A stretch of 64,000 nt of DNA from Bacillus sp. BP-3 (GCF_028401955.1 NZ_JAQOTJ010000010.1:122129-186128); one strand, 5' to 3'; positions 24,392 through 33,496 are shown, numbered from the stretch's first letter. The notes: generated by a model not told the origin, from the letters alone. Translations and numbers: made by a program.

Positions 24392-24627
24392 ATAAGAAAA
24401 AAATGAACCTTTCATTTAATAAACTCCTTCAAAACTATGTCTTTGCAATTCATTTCAAGAAGCACTTCATCTAAATCCGTTATTTCGAAAGGAAGAAATC
24501 CCCCCTTTTACCTTACGTTTTCCGAAATGCTCCACCTGTTTTGGATCACACAATAGCTTCTTAACATATTGCATCCACTTACCGATATCACATTTGTTTC
24601 CATTTAATATTAAAGGAATAATTGTCT

Positions 24628-24667
24628 TAAAAAAAGCTGTTGAAACAATACGTTTCAACAGCTTTTT
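24628..24667 (-). terminator. Terminator of glyA
   Basis: AAAAAGCTGTTGAAAC pairs perfectly with GTTTCAACAGCTTTTT (16 bp), right after the glyA stop. Confidence 0.95.
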
Positions 24668-24670
24668 TTA

Positions 24671-25912
24671 TTATAGCTCTTTATACATTGGGAATTTATC
24701 AGTTAAGGCATTTACACGAACACTCGCTTCTTCTAATGCTGCTTCATTATCATGATTTTTTAATGTGTAAGCAATAATTGATGCGATTTCATCCATTTCA
24801 GCAAATCCAAAACCTCTTGATGTTACAGCTGCAGTTCCAATACGAACGCCACTTGTTACAAATGGGCTAGCTGGATCAAATGGAATTGTGTTTTTGTTTA
24901 CTGTGATACCAACTTCATCTAATACATGCTCTGCAACTTTTCCGGTAATATCCAAATTGCGAACATCAATTAAAATTAGGTGGTTGTCCGTTCCACCAGA
25001 AACAAGAGTAATCCCTTCTTTTTGCAGACCTTGAGCTAAACGATTTGCATTGTTAATAATATTTTGTGCATATGCTTTAAAGTCGTCTTGTAATGCTTCT
25101 CCAAATGCAACTGCCTTTGCCGCGATTACATGCATAAGCGGTCCGCCTTGAATACCAGGGAAGATGGATTTATCAATTTGCTTTGCAAATTGTTCTTTAC
25201 ATAAAATCATACCGCCGCGCGGTCCGCGTAATGTTTTATGAGTTGTTGTTGTTACGAAATCAGCGTATGGTACTGGGTTTGGGTGTAAGCCTGCTGCTAC
25301 AAGTCCTGCGATATGTGCCATATCTACCATTAAATATGCGCCAACCTCATCAGCGATTTCACGGAATTTCTTGAAATCAATCACACGAGGATATGCACTA
25401 GCACCGGCAACAATTAATTTTGGTTTATGCTCTTTCGCTTTTTCTAATACGTCTTCATAATTGATGTGATGTGTGTCAGGATCTACACCGTATTCAATGA
25501 AGTTGTATTGCACACCACTAAAGTTAACAGGACTTCCGTGTGTTAAGTGACCGCCGTGAGATAAGTTCATACCAAGCACTGTGTCACCTTGCTCTAGAAT
25601 TGTGAAGTATACAGCCATATTTGCCTGTGCACCAGAGTGTGGTTGAACGTTTACGTGCTCTGCGCCAAAAATTTCTTTTGCGCGATCACGTGCGATATCT
25701 TCCACGATATCTACATGTTCACAACCACCGTAATAACGTTTTCCAGGATATCCTTCTGCATACTTGTTCGTTAATACAGAACCTTGCGCTTCCATTACCG
25801 CTTCGCTTACGAAGTTTTCAGATGCAATAAGCTCAATTTTTGAACGCTGTCTTCCTAATTCTAATTCAATCGCAGCAAACACCTTTTCATCTTGACGTTT
25901 TAAATGCTCCAC
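24671..25912 (-). CDS. glyA: Serine hydroxymethyltransferase
   Basis: The 413-residue PLP enzyme interconverts serine and glycine with tetrahydrofolate. The PLP lysine is in [15 protein letters not shown] (about residue 226), and [11 protein letters not shown] is the N-terminal signature. GTG at 25912 gives MEHLKRQDE; a TTG one codon earlier is closer to the GGGGG site. It is a major one-carbon source and has its own terminator. Confidence 0.97.
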   Translation of the reverse strand: MEHLKRQDEKVFAAIELELGRQRSKIELIASENFVSEAVMEAQGSVLTNKYAEGYPGKRYYGGCEHVDIVEDIARDRAKEIFGAEHVNVQPHSGAQANMAVYFTILEQGDTVLGMNLSHGGHLTHGSPVNFSGVQYNFIEYGVDPDTHHINYEDVLEKAKEHKPKLIVAGASAYPRVIDFKKFREIADEVGAYLMVDMAHIAGLVAAGLHPNPVPYADFVTTTTHKTLRGPRGGMILCKEQFAKQIDKSIFPGIQGGPLMHVIAAKAVAFGEALQDDFKAYAQNIINNANRLAQGLQKEGITLVSGGTDNHLILIDVRNLDITGKVAEHVLDEVGITVNKNTIPFDPASPFVTSGVRIGTAAVTSRGFGFAEMDEIASIIAYTLKNHDNEAALEEASVRVNALTDKFPMYKEL

Positions 25913-26054
25913 CAAAATCCCCCTTTTCTGAACGAACTACACCTATTTCCGATATTTTCCCTTCATTTCCTAAGAAAAAACGAAAGTTCTAGCTGTAATC
26001 CTATTAAATCTTCACATTTTCAACTACATTCTAACACGACTCCACACATGATAA

Positions 26055-26090
26055 AAGAAAAAAAGACCAAATTCGGTCTTTTTTTCTTAC
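26055..26090 (-). terminator. Terminator of ywlG
   Basis: AAGAAAAAAAGACC and GGTCTTTTTTTCTT pair perfectly around a short loop, touching the ywlG stop. The symmetric A and T runs could act in both directions. Confidence 0.92.
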
Positions 26091-26663
26091 TTAACTACAA
26101 GTAAACGTTTCCTCTTTTATTGCATATACTGCACGTGCTCCGCCAATTAACTTCGGACGCGTTTTTGCCATCGTTACATGAGCATGCCCAATCTCTTTCA
26201 CTCGCGTACGGACCGGAACAGCTACATGTTTTAAATGCATACCGATAAATGTATCTCCAATATCAATACCTGCATCCGCTTTTACAAACTCTACGATAAC
26301 GGGGTCTTTCATATTATGATATGCATATGTTGCAAGAGCCCCACCCGCTGATCTGACAGGCGTAACAGTTACAATCTCAAACTGATGCTTTTCTGCGACT
26401 TCTCTTTCTACCACTAAAGCACGGTTTAAATGTTCGCAGCACTGAAATGCTAGGGTAATGCCATAATGCTCTTGAAAATGTGTTAACTCAGAAAAAATCG
26501 CCTCTGCAACTTCCATCGTTCCGGATGTTCCAATTCTTTCACCAAGCACTTCACTTGTACTACATCCCACAACAAAAAGGTTCCCATTCCGCAGCGTGGC
26601 TTGCTCTTGAAATTCAAAAAGCGCTGTTTGCAACTGCTCTTTTAATTGTGATATTTCACTCAT
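26091..26663 (-). CDS. ywlG: YwlG / UPF0340 (TIGR01440) family protein
   Basis: The 190-residue soluble protein has the family marks [20 protein letters not shown] near the N-terminus and the segment [20 protein letters not shown]. The function is not established. It sits between glyA and rpiB as in other Bacillus, which identifies it with B. subtilis ywlG. ATG follows GGAAGAG. Confidence 0.9.
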   Translation of the reverse strand: MSEISQLKEQLQTALFEFQEQATLRNGNLFVVGCSTSEVLGERIGTSGTMEVAEAIFSELTHFQEHYGITLAFQCCEHLNRALVVEREVAEKHQFEIVTVTPVRSAGGALATYAYHNMKDPVIVEFVKADAGIDIGDTFIGMHLKHVAVPVRTRVKEIGHAHVTMAKTRPKLIGGARAVYAIKEETFTCS

Positions 26664-26729
26664 TACGCTCTTCCTTTCGCAGGTAGGTTCAACAAATTAT
26701 ATTATCTCTTACTAGAAGTTAGACTACAA

Positions 26730-27173
26730 TTACTTCGCTTCGTACGCTTTAATTTTCCCTACACGATTTTCGTGACGGCCGCCTTCATAATCCGTTGTTA
26801 ACCAAATTTTTGCGATATCGCGTGCTAATCCAGCTCCAATTACACGCTCACCCATTGCTAACATGTTTGTATCATTATGTTCTCTCGTTGCTTTTGCACT
26901 AAATGTATCATGTACTAATGCGCAGCGAATACCGTGTACTTTATTTGCTGCAATTGACATACCGATGCCTGTTCCACAAATTAAAATACCGCGATCCACT
27001 TCACCGTTTGCAACCATTTCTGCTGCTGGGAATGCAAAATCTGGATAATCTACAGAACCCGCTTCGCACTCACAACCTAAATCAATATATTCAATGTTCA
27101 ATTCCTCTAATAGACTTACGATTTCTTTACGAATATTCAATCCGCCATGATCAGATGCTACAACTACTTTCAT
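26730..27173 (-). CDS. rpiB: Ribose-5-phosphate isomerase B
   Basis: The 147-residue RpiB/LacAB fold enzyme interconverts ribose-5-P and ribulose-5-P (or a related sugar phosphate). It begins MKVVVASDHGGLNIRKEI, with ASDHGG in the substrate loop and GILICGTGIGMSIAANK carrying the catalytic cysteine. Start ATG 27173 follows GGAGGGG; a five-codon extension is not needed. Confidence 0.93.
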   Translation of the reverse strand: MKVVVASDHGGLNIRKEIVSLLEELNIEYIDLGCECEAGSVDYPDFAFPAAEMVANGEVDRGILICGTGIGMSIAANKVHGIRCALVHDTFSAKATREHNDTNMLAMGERVIGAGLARDIAKIWLTTDYEGGRHENRVGKIKAYEAK

Positions 27174-27272
27174 TCTAAACCCCTCCAAATATAAAATGAA
27201 ACTTCTATTAGTAGAAATCTCTTCTTTCCATTAAATCAGCATAATCTCCAATATCGTATTATACACGAAACA

Positions 27273-27713
27273 TTAGCTTTCTGAGTGTTTTTTCACCAAA
27301 GTTTGCATAAGTTGCTCCATTTCTTCCAGTGTTGCTCGATAGGTAGCAAGCGAACCGCCAAAAGGATCAGAAATATCCTTATTTGTACCTTCTACAAATT
27401 CATATAATGTATGCACTTTTTCGCTTATTTCCGGATAGTGTGTTAATAAAAGTTGACGATGTCCCGCTGTCATCGTCAATACAACATCCGACCACTCCAG
27501 CAACCCTTCTGTCACTTGCTTTGAAGAATGCACAACCCGGATACCTTTTTCATCCAGTGCACTTTTGGCATGAGAAGATGCATCGCTGCCAACCGCCGCA
27601 AATACACCAGCAGATTGCACATCAAACTGTTCATTACCATGATGACGTAATAGCGCCTCTGCCATTGGACTGCGGCACGTATTACCTGTACAAACGAATA
27701 ATACTCGCTTCAC
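27273..27713 (-). CDS. ywlE: Low-molecular-weight phosphatase, YwlE-type protein arginine phosphatase
   Basis: The 146-residue enzyme has the P-loop CTGNTCRSPMAEA (residues 7-19) and the catalytic aspartate in ISDPFG. The threonine after GN is the residue associated with arginine-phosphate specificity in YwlE, where it reverses McsB phosphorylation. GTG at 27713 lies 9 bases after AAGGAG, and in-frame upstream codons lack a site. Confidence 0.93.
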   Translation of the reverse strand: MKRVLFVCTGNTCRSPMAEALLRHHGNEQFDVQSAGVFAAVGSDASSHAKSALDEKGIRVVHSSKQVTEGLLEWSDVVLTMTAGHRQLLLTHYPEISEKVHTLYEFVEGTNKDISDPFGGSLATYRATLEEMEQLMQTLVKKHSES

Positions 27714-27806
27714 CAAACACCACTCCTTATGATGAATATCTATTTTCATCATAACTCACAATGGTAGCGAAAAAAAGAAATGTATATATAAGTTAAAAAA
27801 TTGACA

Positions 27807-27843
27807 TAAAAAAGAAACCCATTTCAATTATGAAATGGATTCC
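27807..27843 (-). terminator. Terminator of the PTS IIA gene
   Basis: CCATTTC and GAAATGG (with flanking pairs) form a hairpin followed on the minus strand by TTTCTTTTTTATG. Confidence 0.85.
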
Positions 27844-27858
27844 CTACTCATCAAATGA

Positions 27859-28356
27859 TTATTTCATTGTTACTTTCATTACTCCAGTTGAACCTTTTGT
27901 AGCTGTTACACCTACAGTTGTTTCAATAGATTCGGTTGCATCTGTGTTTGTAATAACGATCGGTGTAATTGTACTTTTCGCTTTTGCACGGATTAGTTCT
28001 AAATCGAAAGAGATTAATTTATCGCCAGCTTTAACAACTTGTCCTTCCGATACGTGTGTTTCGAAGCCTTCGCCTTCCATTTTTACAGTCTCTAATCCAA
28101 CGTGGATTAAGATTTCTGCGCCGTTTTTCGATTTAATCCCTACAGCATGTTTTGTATGGAATAATTGGACAACCTCGCCATCTACCGGAGATACTACTAC
28201 ACCTTCAGTTGGCTCGATGGCAACACCGTCTCCCATCATACGACCAGCGAATACTGGATCTGGTACTTCTTCAATATTTTTCACTTCTCCAGTTAATGGA
28301 GATACAATTGTTTCTGCATTTGTTTTAGAACCAAAACCAAATAATTTTTTAAACAT
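27859..28356 (-). CDS. crr: PTS glucose-type IIA component (Crr family)
   Basis: The 165-residue protein is a stand-alone EIIA-Glc. The phosphorylated histidine is in ILIHVGLETVKMEG, and another active-site histidine is in VQLFHTKHAVGI. It accepts phosphate from HPr and passes it to sugar permeases. ATG at 28356 is 9 bases after AAGGAGG. It sits alone, without a IIBC gene in the window. Confidence 0.94.
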   Translation of the reverse strand: MFKKLFGFGSKTNAETIVSPLTGEVKNIEEVPDPVFAGRMMGDGVAIEPTEGVVVSPVDGEVVQLFHTKHAVGIKSKNGAEILIHVGLETVKMEGEGFETHVSEGQVVKAGDKLISFDLELIRAKAKSTITPIVITNTDATESIETTVGVTATKGSTGVMKVTMK

Positions 28357-28406
28357 AGGGTAATCCTCCTTATCATTCACCGCTTTAGCGATATAAAAAC
28401 GTTTCC

Positions 28407-28452
28407 ATAAAGTGAAACTTCCATTAGTGATGCTTTTCTCACTGATGGTTAG
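28407..28452. repeat. Dispersed hairpin repeat, family A (copy 2, degenerate centre)
   Basis: ATAAAGTGAAACTTCCATTA, a changed centre, then TCACTGATGGTTAG. It lies upstream of the crr start rather than after a gene. Confidence 0.75.
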
Positions 28453-28502
28453 TTGAAATTGTTAACCAGACCCTTATTGTATCTTCTTGGAAAATTCTAG
28501 TC

Positions 28503-28521
28503 AATTCAGACTGTCTGAATT
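28503..28521. promoter_or_regulatory. Perfect 19-bp palindrome between crr and doxX
   Basis: AATTCAGAC and GTCTGAATT are exact complements around one central T. It lies in the 361-base gap between divergent genes, about 150 bases from crr, and looks like a repressor operator. No regulator is assigned. Confidence 0.55.
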
Positions 28522-28642
28522 CAATTGAAAATGAAGCGAATTCCTTTCAATTTTACCCACAAATTGTCTAAACTCCTTAACAACATCATTATCTTTTCAT
28601 TTATTGTTTGTAAAATTAATTTTTGTTTTTTTGATAATCCAC

Positions 28643-28693
28643 TTGACTAAAGTAAGTAACTATTTTATTATTTACTTATATAAGGTAAGTAAA
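28643..28693 (+). promoter_or_regulatory. doxX promoter with overlapping inverted-repeat operator
   Basis: TTGACT (28643-28648) and TATTAT (28666-28671) are 17 bases apart. TTTACTTA (28671-28678) and TAAGTAAA (28686-28693) form a perfect 8-bp inverted repeat over the start point, and AAGTAAGTAA occurs again in the spacer. This arrangement suits repression by a MarR/DUF24-type redox regulator. Confidence 0.7.
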
Positions 28694-28717
28694 TAAACTT
28701 TTTGGAGGTTTTATAAA

Positions 28718-29104
28718 ATGATGAACATTGGTCTTCTTATTATTCGTCTTATTATTGGTATTACTTTCATGGGACATGGCGCTCAAAAGTTATTTGGCTG
28801 GTTCGGGGGTTACGGTTTAAAAGGAACTGGCGGCTGGATGGAATCAATCGGCTTACGACCAGGCGTATTGATGGCATTTATGGCCGGAGCAACTGAATTA
28901 CTAGGCGGTTTCTTATTTGCTGCTGGTATTTTCACTTGGATAGGCGCTCTATTTATTGTTGGTACAATGTTAGTATCGATCATCACAGTTCACGGTAAAA
29001 ACGGCTACTGGGTTACACAAAACGGTTTCGAATATAACCTTGTTTTAATCGCGGTTGCCGTTGGCGTAGCACTTATTGGTCCTGGTGCTTACACTTTAAT
29101 TTAA
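28718..29104 (+). CDS. DoxX family membrane protein
   Basis: The 128-residue protein has four membrane helices, with LLIIRLIIGITFMGHGAQKL at the N-terminus and GATELLGGFLFAAG in the second helix, both typical of DoxX. Some DoxX proteins (CatD/MhqP in B. subtilis) respond to quinones and thiol stress. GGAGG lies 9 bases upstream. Two hairpins follow it, and the next gene is a flavin reductase. Confidence 0.9.
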   Translation: MMNIGLLIIRLIIGITFMGHGAQKLFGWFGGYGLKGTGGWMESIGLRPGVLMAFMAGATELLGGFLFAAGIFTWIGALFIVGTMLVSIITVHGKNGYWVTQNGFEYNLVLIAVAVGVALIGPGAYTLI

Positions 29105-29105
29105 T

Positions 29106-29162
29106 TAAACATCTTGAATTCAAGATGTTTTCAATCCCTCACAATTGTGGGGGATTTTTTTA
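29106..29162 (+). terminator. Tandem hairpins / terminator after doxX
   Basis: AAACATCTTGAA and TTCAAGATGTTT form a perfect stem. Then TCCCTCACAATTGTGGGGGA is followed by TTTTTTTA, the second being a clear intrinsic terminator. Confidence 0.88.
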
Positions 29163-29262
29163 TCCCCTTTACAAAAATATATTTTTTCAGCAGGAGTTTC
29201 CCCCTTTTATCTTGTAAACAAACAAAGAAGTGTTACACATGTTAAGAGGGGAGATTACATAT

Positions 29263-29871
29263 ATGCTATCGATTAATCCAAATGAACAAACTGAGAAAGA
29301 CAATTACAAATTACTAACGGGGAGTATTATTCCGCGCCCAGTCGCATTCGTCACAACTGTTACAAATGAAGGAGTACTAAACGGCGCCCCATTTAGCTAC
29401 TTTAATATTGTTGCGGCGAATCCGCCTCTTATCTCCGTTTCTGTACAACGAAAAGAGGGCAAACCAAAAGATACAGCACGAAATGCAATGGAAAAAGAAG
29501 AATTTGTCGTTCACATTTCTGATGAATCTTATGCAGAAGCCATTAACGAAACCGCAGCCAATCTTCCTCCGAATGAAAGCGAAATTGAACTTGCCAAACT
29601 AACACCAATTGATAGCGATATCATTTCTGTACCAGGGGTAAAGGAAGCAAGCATTCGTATGGAATGTGTATTGGAGCGCGCTATTCAATTAGGTGGAACA
29701 GAAAATTCCCCAGCATGCGATCTATTAATCGGTCGCATCGTACGATTCCATATCGCTGAGCACTTATATGAAAACGGACGCATTCATGCTGAAGAACTAA
29801 AACCAATCAGCAGATTAGCTGGACATAACTACGCAAAACTTGGGGAGCAGTTTGAGCTTGTAAGGCCATAA
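29263..29871 (+). CDS. Flavin reductase family protein (FMN-binding split barrel)
   Basis: The 202-residue protein begins MLSINPNEQTEKDNYKLLTG, followed by SIIPRPVAFVTTV and NGAPFSYFNIVAANPPLISV, marks of the flavin reductase/DIM6-NTAB family that binds FMN. The substrate is unknown. ATG 29263 follows GAGGGGAG; 11 upstream in-frame codons are not needed. The stop is followed at once by repeat family B. The pairing with DoxX suggests redox or electrophile defence. Confidence 0.88.
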   Translation: MLSINPNEQTEKDNYKLLTGSIIPRPVAFVTTVTNEGVLNGAPFSYFNIVAANPPLISVSVQRKEGKPKDTARNAMEKEEFVVHISDESYAEAINETAANLPPNESEIELAKLTPIDSDIISVPGVKEASIRMECVLERAIQLGGTENSPACDLLIGRIVRFHIAEHLYENGRIHAEELKPISRLAGHNYAKLGEQFELVRP

Positions 29872-29872
29872 T

Positions 29873-29993
29873 TAAAAGCGGAGGCGACTGCTTAGCCCCG
29901 TCGGCTAAGGTTCTTTCGCACAAAAGGTGCTCTTTACCTTTTGGTGCGGAAGGCTCTTAGACAGAAGGGGCTAGGAGCCGGAGCTAGATATAT
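29873..29993 (+). repeat. Dispersed repeat, family B (copy with a different middle)
   Basis: It begins TTAAAAGCGGAGGCGACT two bases after the flavin reductase stop and ends GGAGCCGGAGCTAGATAT. The middle contains its own pairing GCACAAAAGGTGC/ACCTTTTGGTGC and differs from the atp copy. Confidence 0.8.
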
Positions 29994-29996
29994 TAA

Positions 29997-30085
29997 AAGC
30001 GGAGGCGACTTGCTCAGAACAAGAGGGGGATGGAGCTTCTGACATAGAGGCGCTTTTTGCCTCGGCGGAAGACGCCGATATTTTA
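29997..30085 (+). repeat. Dispersed repeat, family B (second tandem copy)
   Basis: It begins AAAGCGGAGGCGACTTGCTC, continues GGGGGATGGAGCTTC and AGAGGCG, and matches 17470-17593 closely. Together with the previous copy it fills most of the 29872-30245 gap. Confidence 0.85.
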
Positions 30086-30096
30086 TGTATACAACT

Positions 30097-30132
30097 ATGA
30101 AAGCCCAGCTACTTATCGCATCTGGGCTTTCA
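30097..30132. terminator. Bidirectional terminator
   Basis: GAAAGCCCAG and CTGGGCTTTC form a perfect stem between the plus-strand flavin reductase and the minus-strand mntP. Confidence 0.8.
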
Positions 30133-30149
30133 TACTATTCCTCATGAAA

Positions 30150-30245
30150 TTATTTGACTTCTTTTTTCTTCGGTTTCGCTAATTTAACAACAAAAAAATA
30201 TAAGGAAATAAGAGTTACAATAAATACAATTAAAGTTGACTGCGT
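30150..30245 (-). other. Open frame directly behind the mntP stop, membrane-helix-like
   Basis: After the mntP TGA, the same frame stays open for about 31 codons reading TQSTLIVFIVTLISLYFFVV then KLAKPKKKEVK and a TAA. A hydrophobic helix with a basic tail is unlikely by chance. It has no start codon of its own in this frame. It may be a lost C-terminal extension, or a small gene whose ATG (overlapping the mntP stop) is now out of frame. Confidence 0.4.
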
Positions 30246-30806
30246 TCATACTGAAAATAATAATTTTATCCCAAATCCAACAAGTATAATACCGCCAAGT
30301 ACTTCTCCATATGTTCCCAGAATACTATGTGCCTTACGGCCAATTAACAATCCGAACCAAGTAAGCATCATACTCACAACACCAAATATGAGAATTGTGA
30401 CAAACGTACGCGCTCCGTAAATACCGAGACTTAAGCCAACAGAAAAACTATCCATACTCACACTAAAAGCAAACAATAGTAAACTCGCCCCGGCCGGAGC
30501 ATTCCTATACTCATCACCGCGGGACATTGACGTATACACAATGTGAAATCCTAATCCCATTAATAAAACACTACCTATAATAGTAGCAATAGAGCCAAAT
30601 TGCTCTGATAAAAAACGACCAAGCATCATACCTATAAAAGGCATAATTATATGAAATGTACCAATTGTAATGCCGATATAAAAGATTTGACGCAGTTTAA
30701 GCGTAATCATCCCCATACCGAGACTAACAGAAAACGCATCAAGTCCTAGCGCAAATGCCATAATAAATAGCGGCAACAATTCGCTTATAATATGCTCAAT
30801 TGTCAT
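30246..30806 (-). CDS. mntP: Manganese efflux pump MntP
   Basis: The 186-residue protein has six membrane helices and the MntP aspartates in [15 protein letters not shown] and [16 protein letters not shown]. It exports Mn2+. It occupies the B. subtilis ywlD position next to ywlC. Start ATG follows AGGGGGG. No yybP-ykoY manganese riboswitch is visible in the 57 bases upstream. Confidence 0.94.
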   Translation of the reverse strand: MTIEHIISELLPLFIMAFALGLDAFSVSLGMGMITLKLRQIFYIGITIGTFHIIMPFIGMMLGRFLSEQFGSIATIIGSVLLMGLGFHIVYTSMSRGDEYRNAPAGASLLLFAFSVSMDSFSVGLSLGIYGARTFVTILIFGVVSMMLTWFGLLIGRKAHSILGTYGEVLGGIILVGFGIKLLFSV

Positions 30807-30863
30807 AATGTCCCCCCTCGGACTTGCTACTTCAAAATATGCACGTCCGAGGAAAGTTAGAAT

Positions 30864-31907
30864 TTATTTTTCGAATATGATTTGGTGACCTGCAGCTTTT
30901 GTTAAGCGATTCATGATGGCACTACCAATCCCCTCACTTGGGAACGACTCGCTAAAAATAATATCAACACCGCTTGCGTCAAATGTACGCAATACATCAT
31001 AAAGCTTCGTCGCAACGGTTGCTAAATCACTGCGCTTTCCACAAGATAAAACAACGTCTGCTTTATACACGTGCTCATATTCCTCTGTTGTTAATACACC
31101 TACTTTATAGCCTTCTTGCCTTTTATTATCCACAAGTTGTTGGATAAATGTACGTGAACCTTCTACAATACTAAGCGGAGCTTTCGGTGCATAATGCGTA
31201 TATTTCATCCCTGGTGATTTTGGTTTTTCCGTTTCATCCTTTAATGCCGGATCCAATAAAACAGGGCCAATTACTTTTTCTAATTGCTCCTTCGTAATAC
31301 CACCCGGACGTAAAATCGTTGGTATTTCACTCGTACAATCTAGTACGGTTGATTCCACACCAACACCAGTTGCCCCGCCATCCACAATACCAGCAATTTT
31401 CCCATCTAAATCTTCATATACATGGGAAGCGAGCGTCGGGCTAGGGCGCCCAGAACGATTCGCACTTGGAGCCGCTACCGGTACACTCGCTGCTTCAATA
31501 AGCGCTAATGCTACCGGATGATCTGGCATACGAACTGCCACCGTCTCCAATCCAGCCGTTACTTTTTCAGAGATCCCTTCCTTTTTCGGAAAAACAAGCG
31601 TTAATGGTCCCGGCCAGAAATGCTTCATTAATTCATTCGCAACTGGCGGAATATGAGCTACAATACCATCTAATTGTTCTTCCGTACCAATATGTACAAT
31701 AAGCGGATTATCGCTTGGTCTTCCTTTTGCTTCAAAAATTTTTGCAACAGCTTCGTCGCTTAATGCATTCGCACCAAGGCCATATACTGTTTCAGTCGGA
31801 AACGCTACCGCTTCATTTTCTCGTAATAAATGCGCTGCTTCTTGTAATTGTGGATAATATTTTTTTATTTCCACAACATTATCCACAGTCCACATTTTTG
31901 TGTTCAT
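30864..31907 (-). CDS. ywlC: Threonylcarbamoyl-AMP synthase (TsaC/Sua5, YwlC)
   Basis: The 347-residue protein has an N-terminal YrdC domain (KGRPSDNPLIVHI, PTETVYGLGANAL, SANRSGRPSPT) and a C-terminal Sua5 domain (about 240-345). It makes threonylcarbamoyl-AMP for the t6A37 modification of tRNA. ATG at 31907 follows AAAGGACG; a 30-codon extension upstream has no site. It is longer than E. coli TsaC because of the Sua5 part. Confidence 0.95.
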   Translation of the reverse strand: MNTKMWTVDNVVEIKKYYPQLQEAAHLLRENEAVAFPTETVYGLGANALSDEAVAKIFEAKGRPSDNPLIVHIGTEEQLDGIVAHIPPVANELMKHFWPGPLTLVFPKKEGISEKVTAGLETVAVRMPDHPVALALIEAASVPVAAPSANRSGRPSPTLASHVYEDLDGKIAGIVDGGATGVGVESTVLDCTSEIPTILRPGGITKEQLEKVIGPVLLDPALKDETEKPKSPGMKYTHYAPKAPLSIVEGSRTFIQQLVDNKRQEGYKVGVLTTEEYEHVYKADVVLSCGKRSDLATVATKLYDVLRTFDASGVDIIFSESFPSEGIGSAIMNRLTKAAGHQIIFEK

Positions 31908-32014
31908 TTTTTTCCACGTCCTTTTCTGCCATGAAATACTTGTTATTTGTAGTTTACTATGAGATTTATCCAAAAGACAAATAAGATTTATCCACAAAAT
32001 GTGGATAAATCCTT

Positions 32015-32473
32015 TTAATCAGTGGATAACTTTGTGAATAGCTGACAATTTAGTATAATTACATTCGGTTGTTTTATATTTTTACAAAAATGTTCTAATT
32101 CCCGAATTCCTTCTGCTACAACATCCTTTTCAACCATTTCAAATCGAAAAAATTGAAATATTGTCACAGATTGTGGACTATTTGTGAGTAAATATAATTG
32201 TTCAATATTTTTCTCTTTAATATACTGTAAAAACGTTTCGAAAAAGTGCAAAAACATAGCTTTATCCACAGCAGGTGTGAATAAACAAGAACGAAGAAGC
32301 GCATCATTTCCAGCTTGCTCATATCCAACAGCTGCTTGAATTTGTTCCTCTTCTTCTAATATCATAAAATTCCCATGCAATTGATCTAAGCGTTCTTCTT
32401 TCATTCGAGCTTGTCCAAAAAAGGTTTGCAATCTTTCCACATCTGTTTTTGTAGCAAAACGAATTTGCTTCAT
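32015..32473 (-). CDS. ywlB: GNAT-like acetyltransferase family protein (YwlB position)
   Basis: The 152-residue soluble protein begins MKQIRFATKTDVERLQTFFG and shows a GNAT-like layout, though the acetyl-CoA loop is weak. It occupies the ywlB position before ywlC. Substrate unknown. ATG at 32473 lies 7 bases after GGAGGG; a TTG two codons upstream is less likely. Confidence 0.72.
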   Translation of the reverse strand: MKQIRFATKTDVERLQTFFGQARMKEERLDQLHGNFMILEEEEQIQAAVGYEQAGNDALLRSCLFTPAVDKAMFLHFFETFLQYIKEKNIEQLYLLTNSPQSVTIFQFFRFEMVEKDVVAEGIRELEHFCKNIKQPNVIILNCQLFTKLSTD

Positions 32474-32525
32474 ACACAATCCCTCCTCATACTTGTATAT
32501 ATGAGGAGGGACTCTTTTTTAGAAC

Positions 32526-33353
32526 TTACTTTGAAAATAAAGATGTAAATGCTTCTACAATAAACAATTTTACTTCTGGCTTTTCTTCCGTTTCTTCTAC
32601 TACCTTCACTTGTTCTTCCTGTTTACTAATACGTGGTTCTTCTTGCTTGCTTTCTTCTTGTAATTCTTTTTCGATACGATTTTCTTGCACAGCCTTTGCT
32701 TTCACTTTTCGCTTAGGTGCGATGTGCGTCTCTTTCTTATCCTTAAGAGATTGTTTTACTTCTTCTTTTACAATTTCCTTTTGCACATAATTTTCTTCTA
32801 CATCGTCCTCATCAATTGTTTCGGCCTTTACAACATGCTCTTCTCGCTTAACAGCTGTACCACTAGAGAAGTCTAAGAAACACATAGGTGGAAATAACAC
32901 GCACCACCAATTTGCCCCTTCACCTTTTCCAATTGTCACAAGTACTGCTTCATACTCTCCAGCCGGATAAATAAAATTCCCATATACTTTCGTTGGAAAT
33001 TTGATATTTTTATTAAACTGAACAGTAAAAGTTTCCTTACTGCCTTCTCGTTTCAATGTTTTTGCAACTGTTTGTTCAAGTTCTGGGATACGGCTTTGAA
33101 TGACGCGACGTGCGTCTTCAAACGATTTTAACTCTGCCACCCAACCATCGATTTGCGCTTTCACTTCATCACGCACTTTACGTTTTAACTCTTGATCTTC
33201 CTTCGAATCACTATTAGCCAAAATACGTAATCGAATCGCCTCTTTCGGAATTACGACAGGTCCTTTTGCATCAACTTTCATATATCCAAAGTGCGCAATC
33301 ATCTGTGCACCAATTAATAATAAAAGCAGATAAGCAATCGCTTGTTTTTTCAT
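32526..33353 (-). CDS. spoIIR: Stage II sporulation protein R
   Basis: The 275-residue protein has an N-terminal signal/anchor (about 5-22) and the core IPKEAIRLRILANSDSKEDQ, then NWWCVLFPPMCFLDFSSG. SpoIIR is made in the forespore and triggers SpoIIGA to process pro-sigma-E in the mother cell. Residues after about 180 are a low-complexity, lysine/glutamate-rich tail, longer than in B. subtilis (about 224 residues in all). Confidence 0.93.
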   Translation of the reverse strand: MKKQAIAYLLLLLIGAQMIAHFGYMKVDAKGPVVIPKEAIRLRILANSDSKEDQELKRKVRDEVKAQIDGWVAELKSFEDARRVIQSRIPELEQTVAKTLKREGSKETFTVQFNKNIKFPTKVYGNFIYPAGEYEAVLVTIGKGEGANWWCVLFPPMCFLDFSSGTAVKREEHVVKAETIDEDDVEENYVQKEIVKEEVKQSLKDKKETHIAPKRKVKAKAVQENRIEKELQEESKQEEPRISKQEEQVKVVEETEEKPEVKLFIVEAFTSLFSK

Positions 33354-33496
33354 CTTATCTCCACCGCCCCTTCAGTAAAACAGTGTAGACAAGTTTTTTT
33401 CTTTCTAAACTAGTAAATTTAGAATCTATTCATTTTTTAGACTGACGATTGCATGTCCACTAATATATCGGCGGTTCGACATGCTAAATGCACAAA

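Noticed and set aside
24467-24658. 63-residue minus-strand frame between glyA and upp
   Set aside because: Its first codons are the glyA terminator hairpin and there is no ribosome-binding site. It could hold a fragment of a lost gene but shows no recognisable family.
25916-26054. Possible PurR boxes upstream of glyA
   Set aside because: Only loose ACGAA-type fragments were found, with several mismatches and wrong relative orientation.
30807-30863. Manganese riboswitch upstream of mntP
   Set aside because: The gap is only 57 bases, too short for a yybP-ykoY element, and shows none of its conserved loops.
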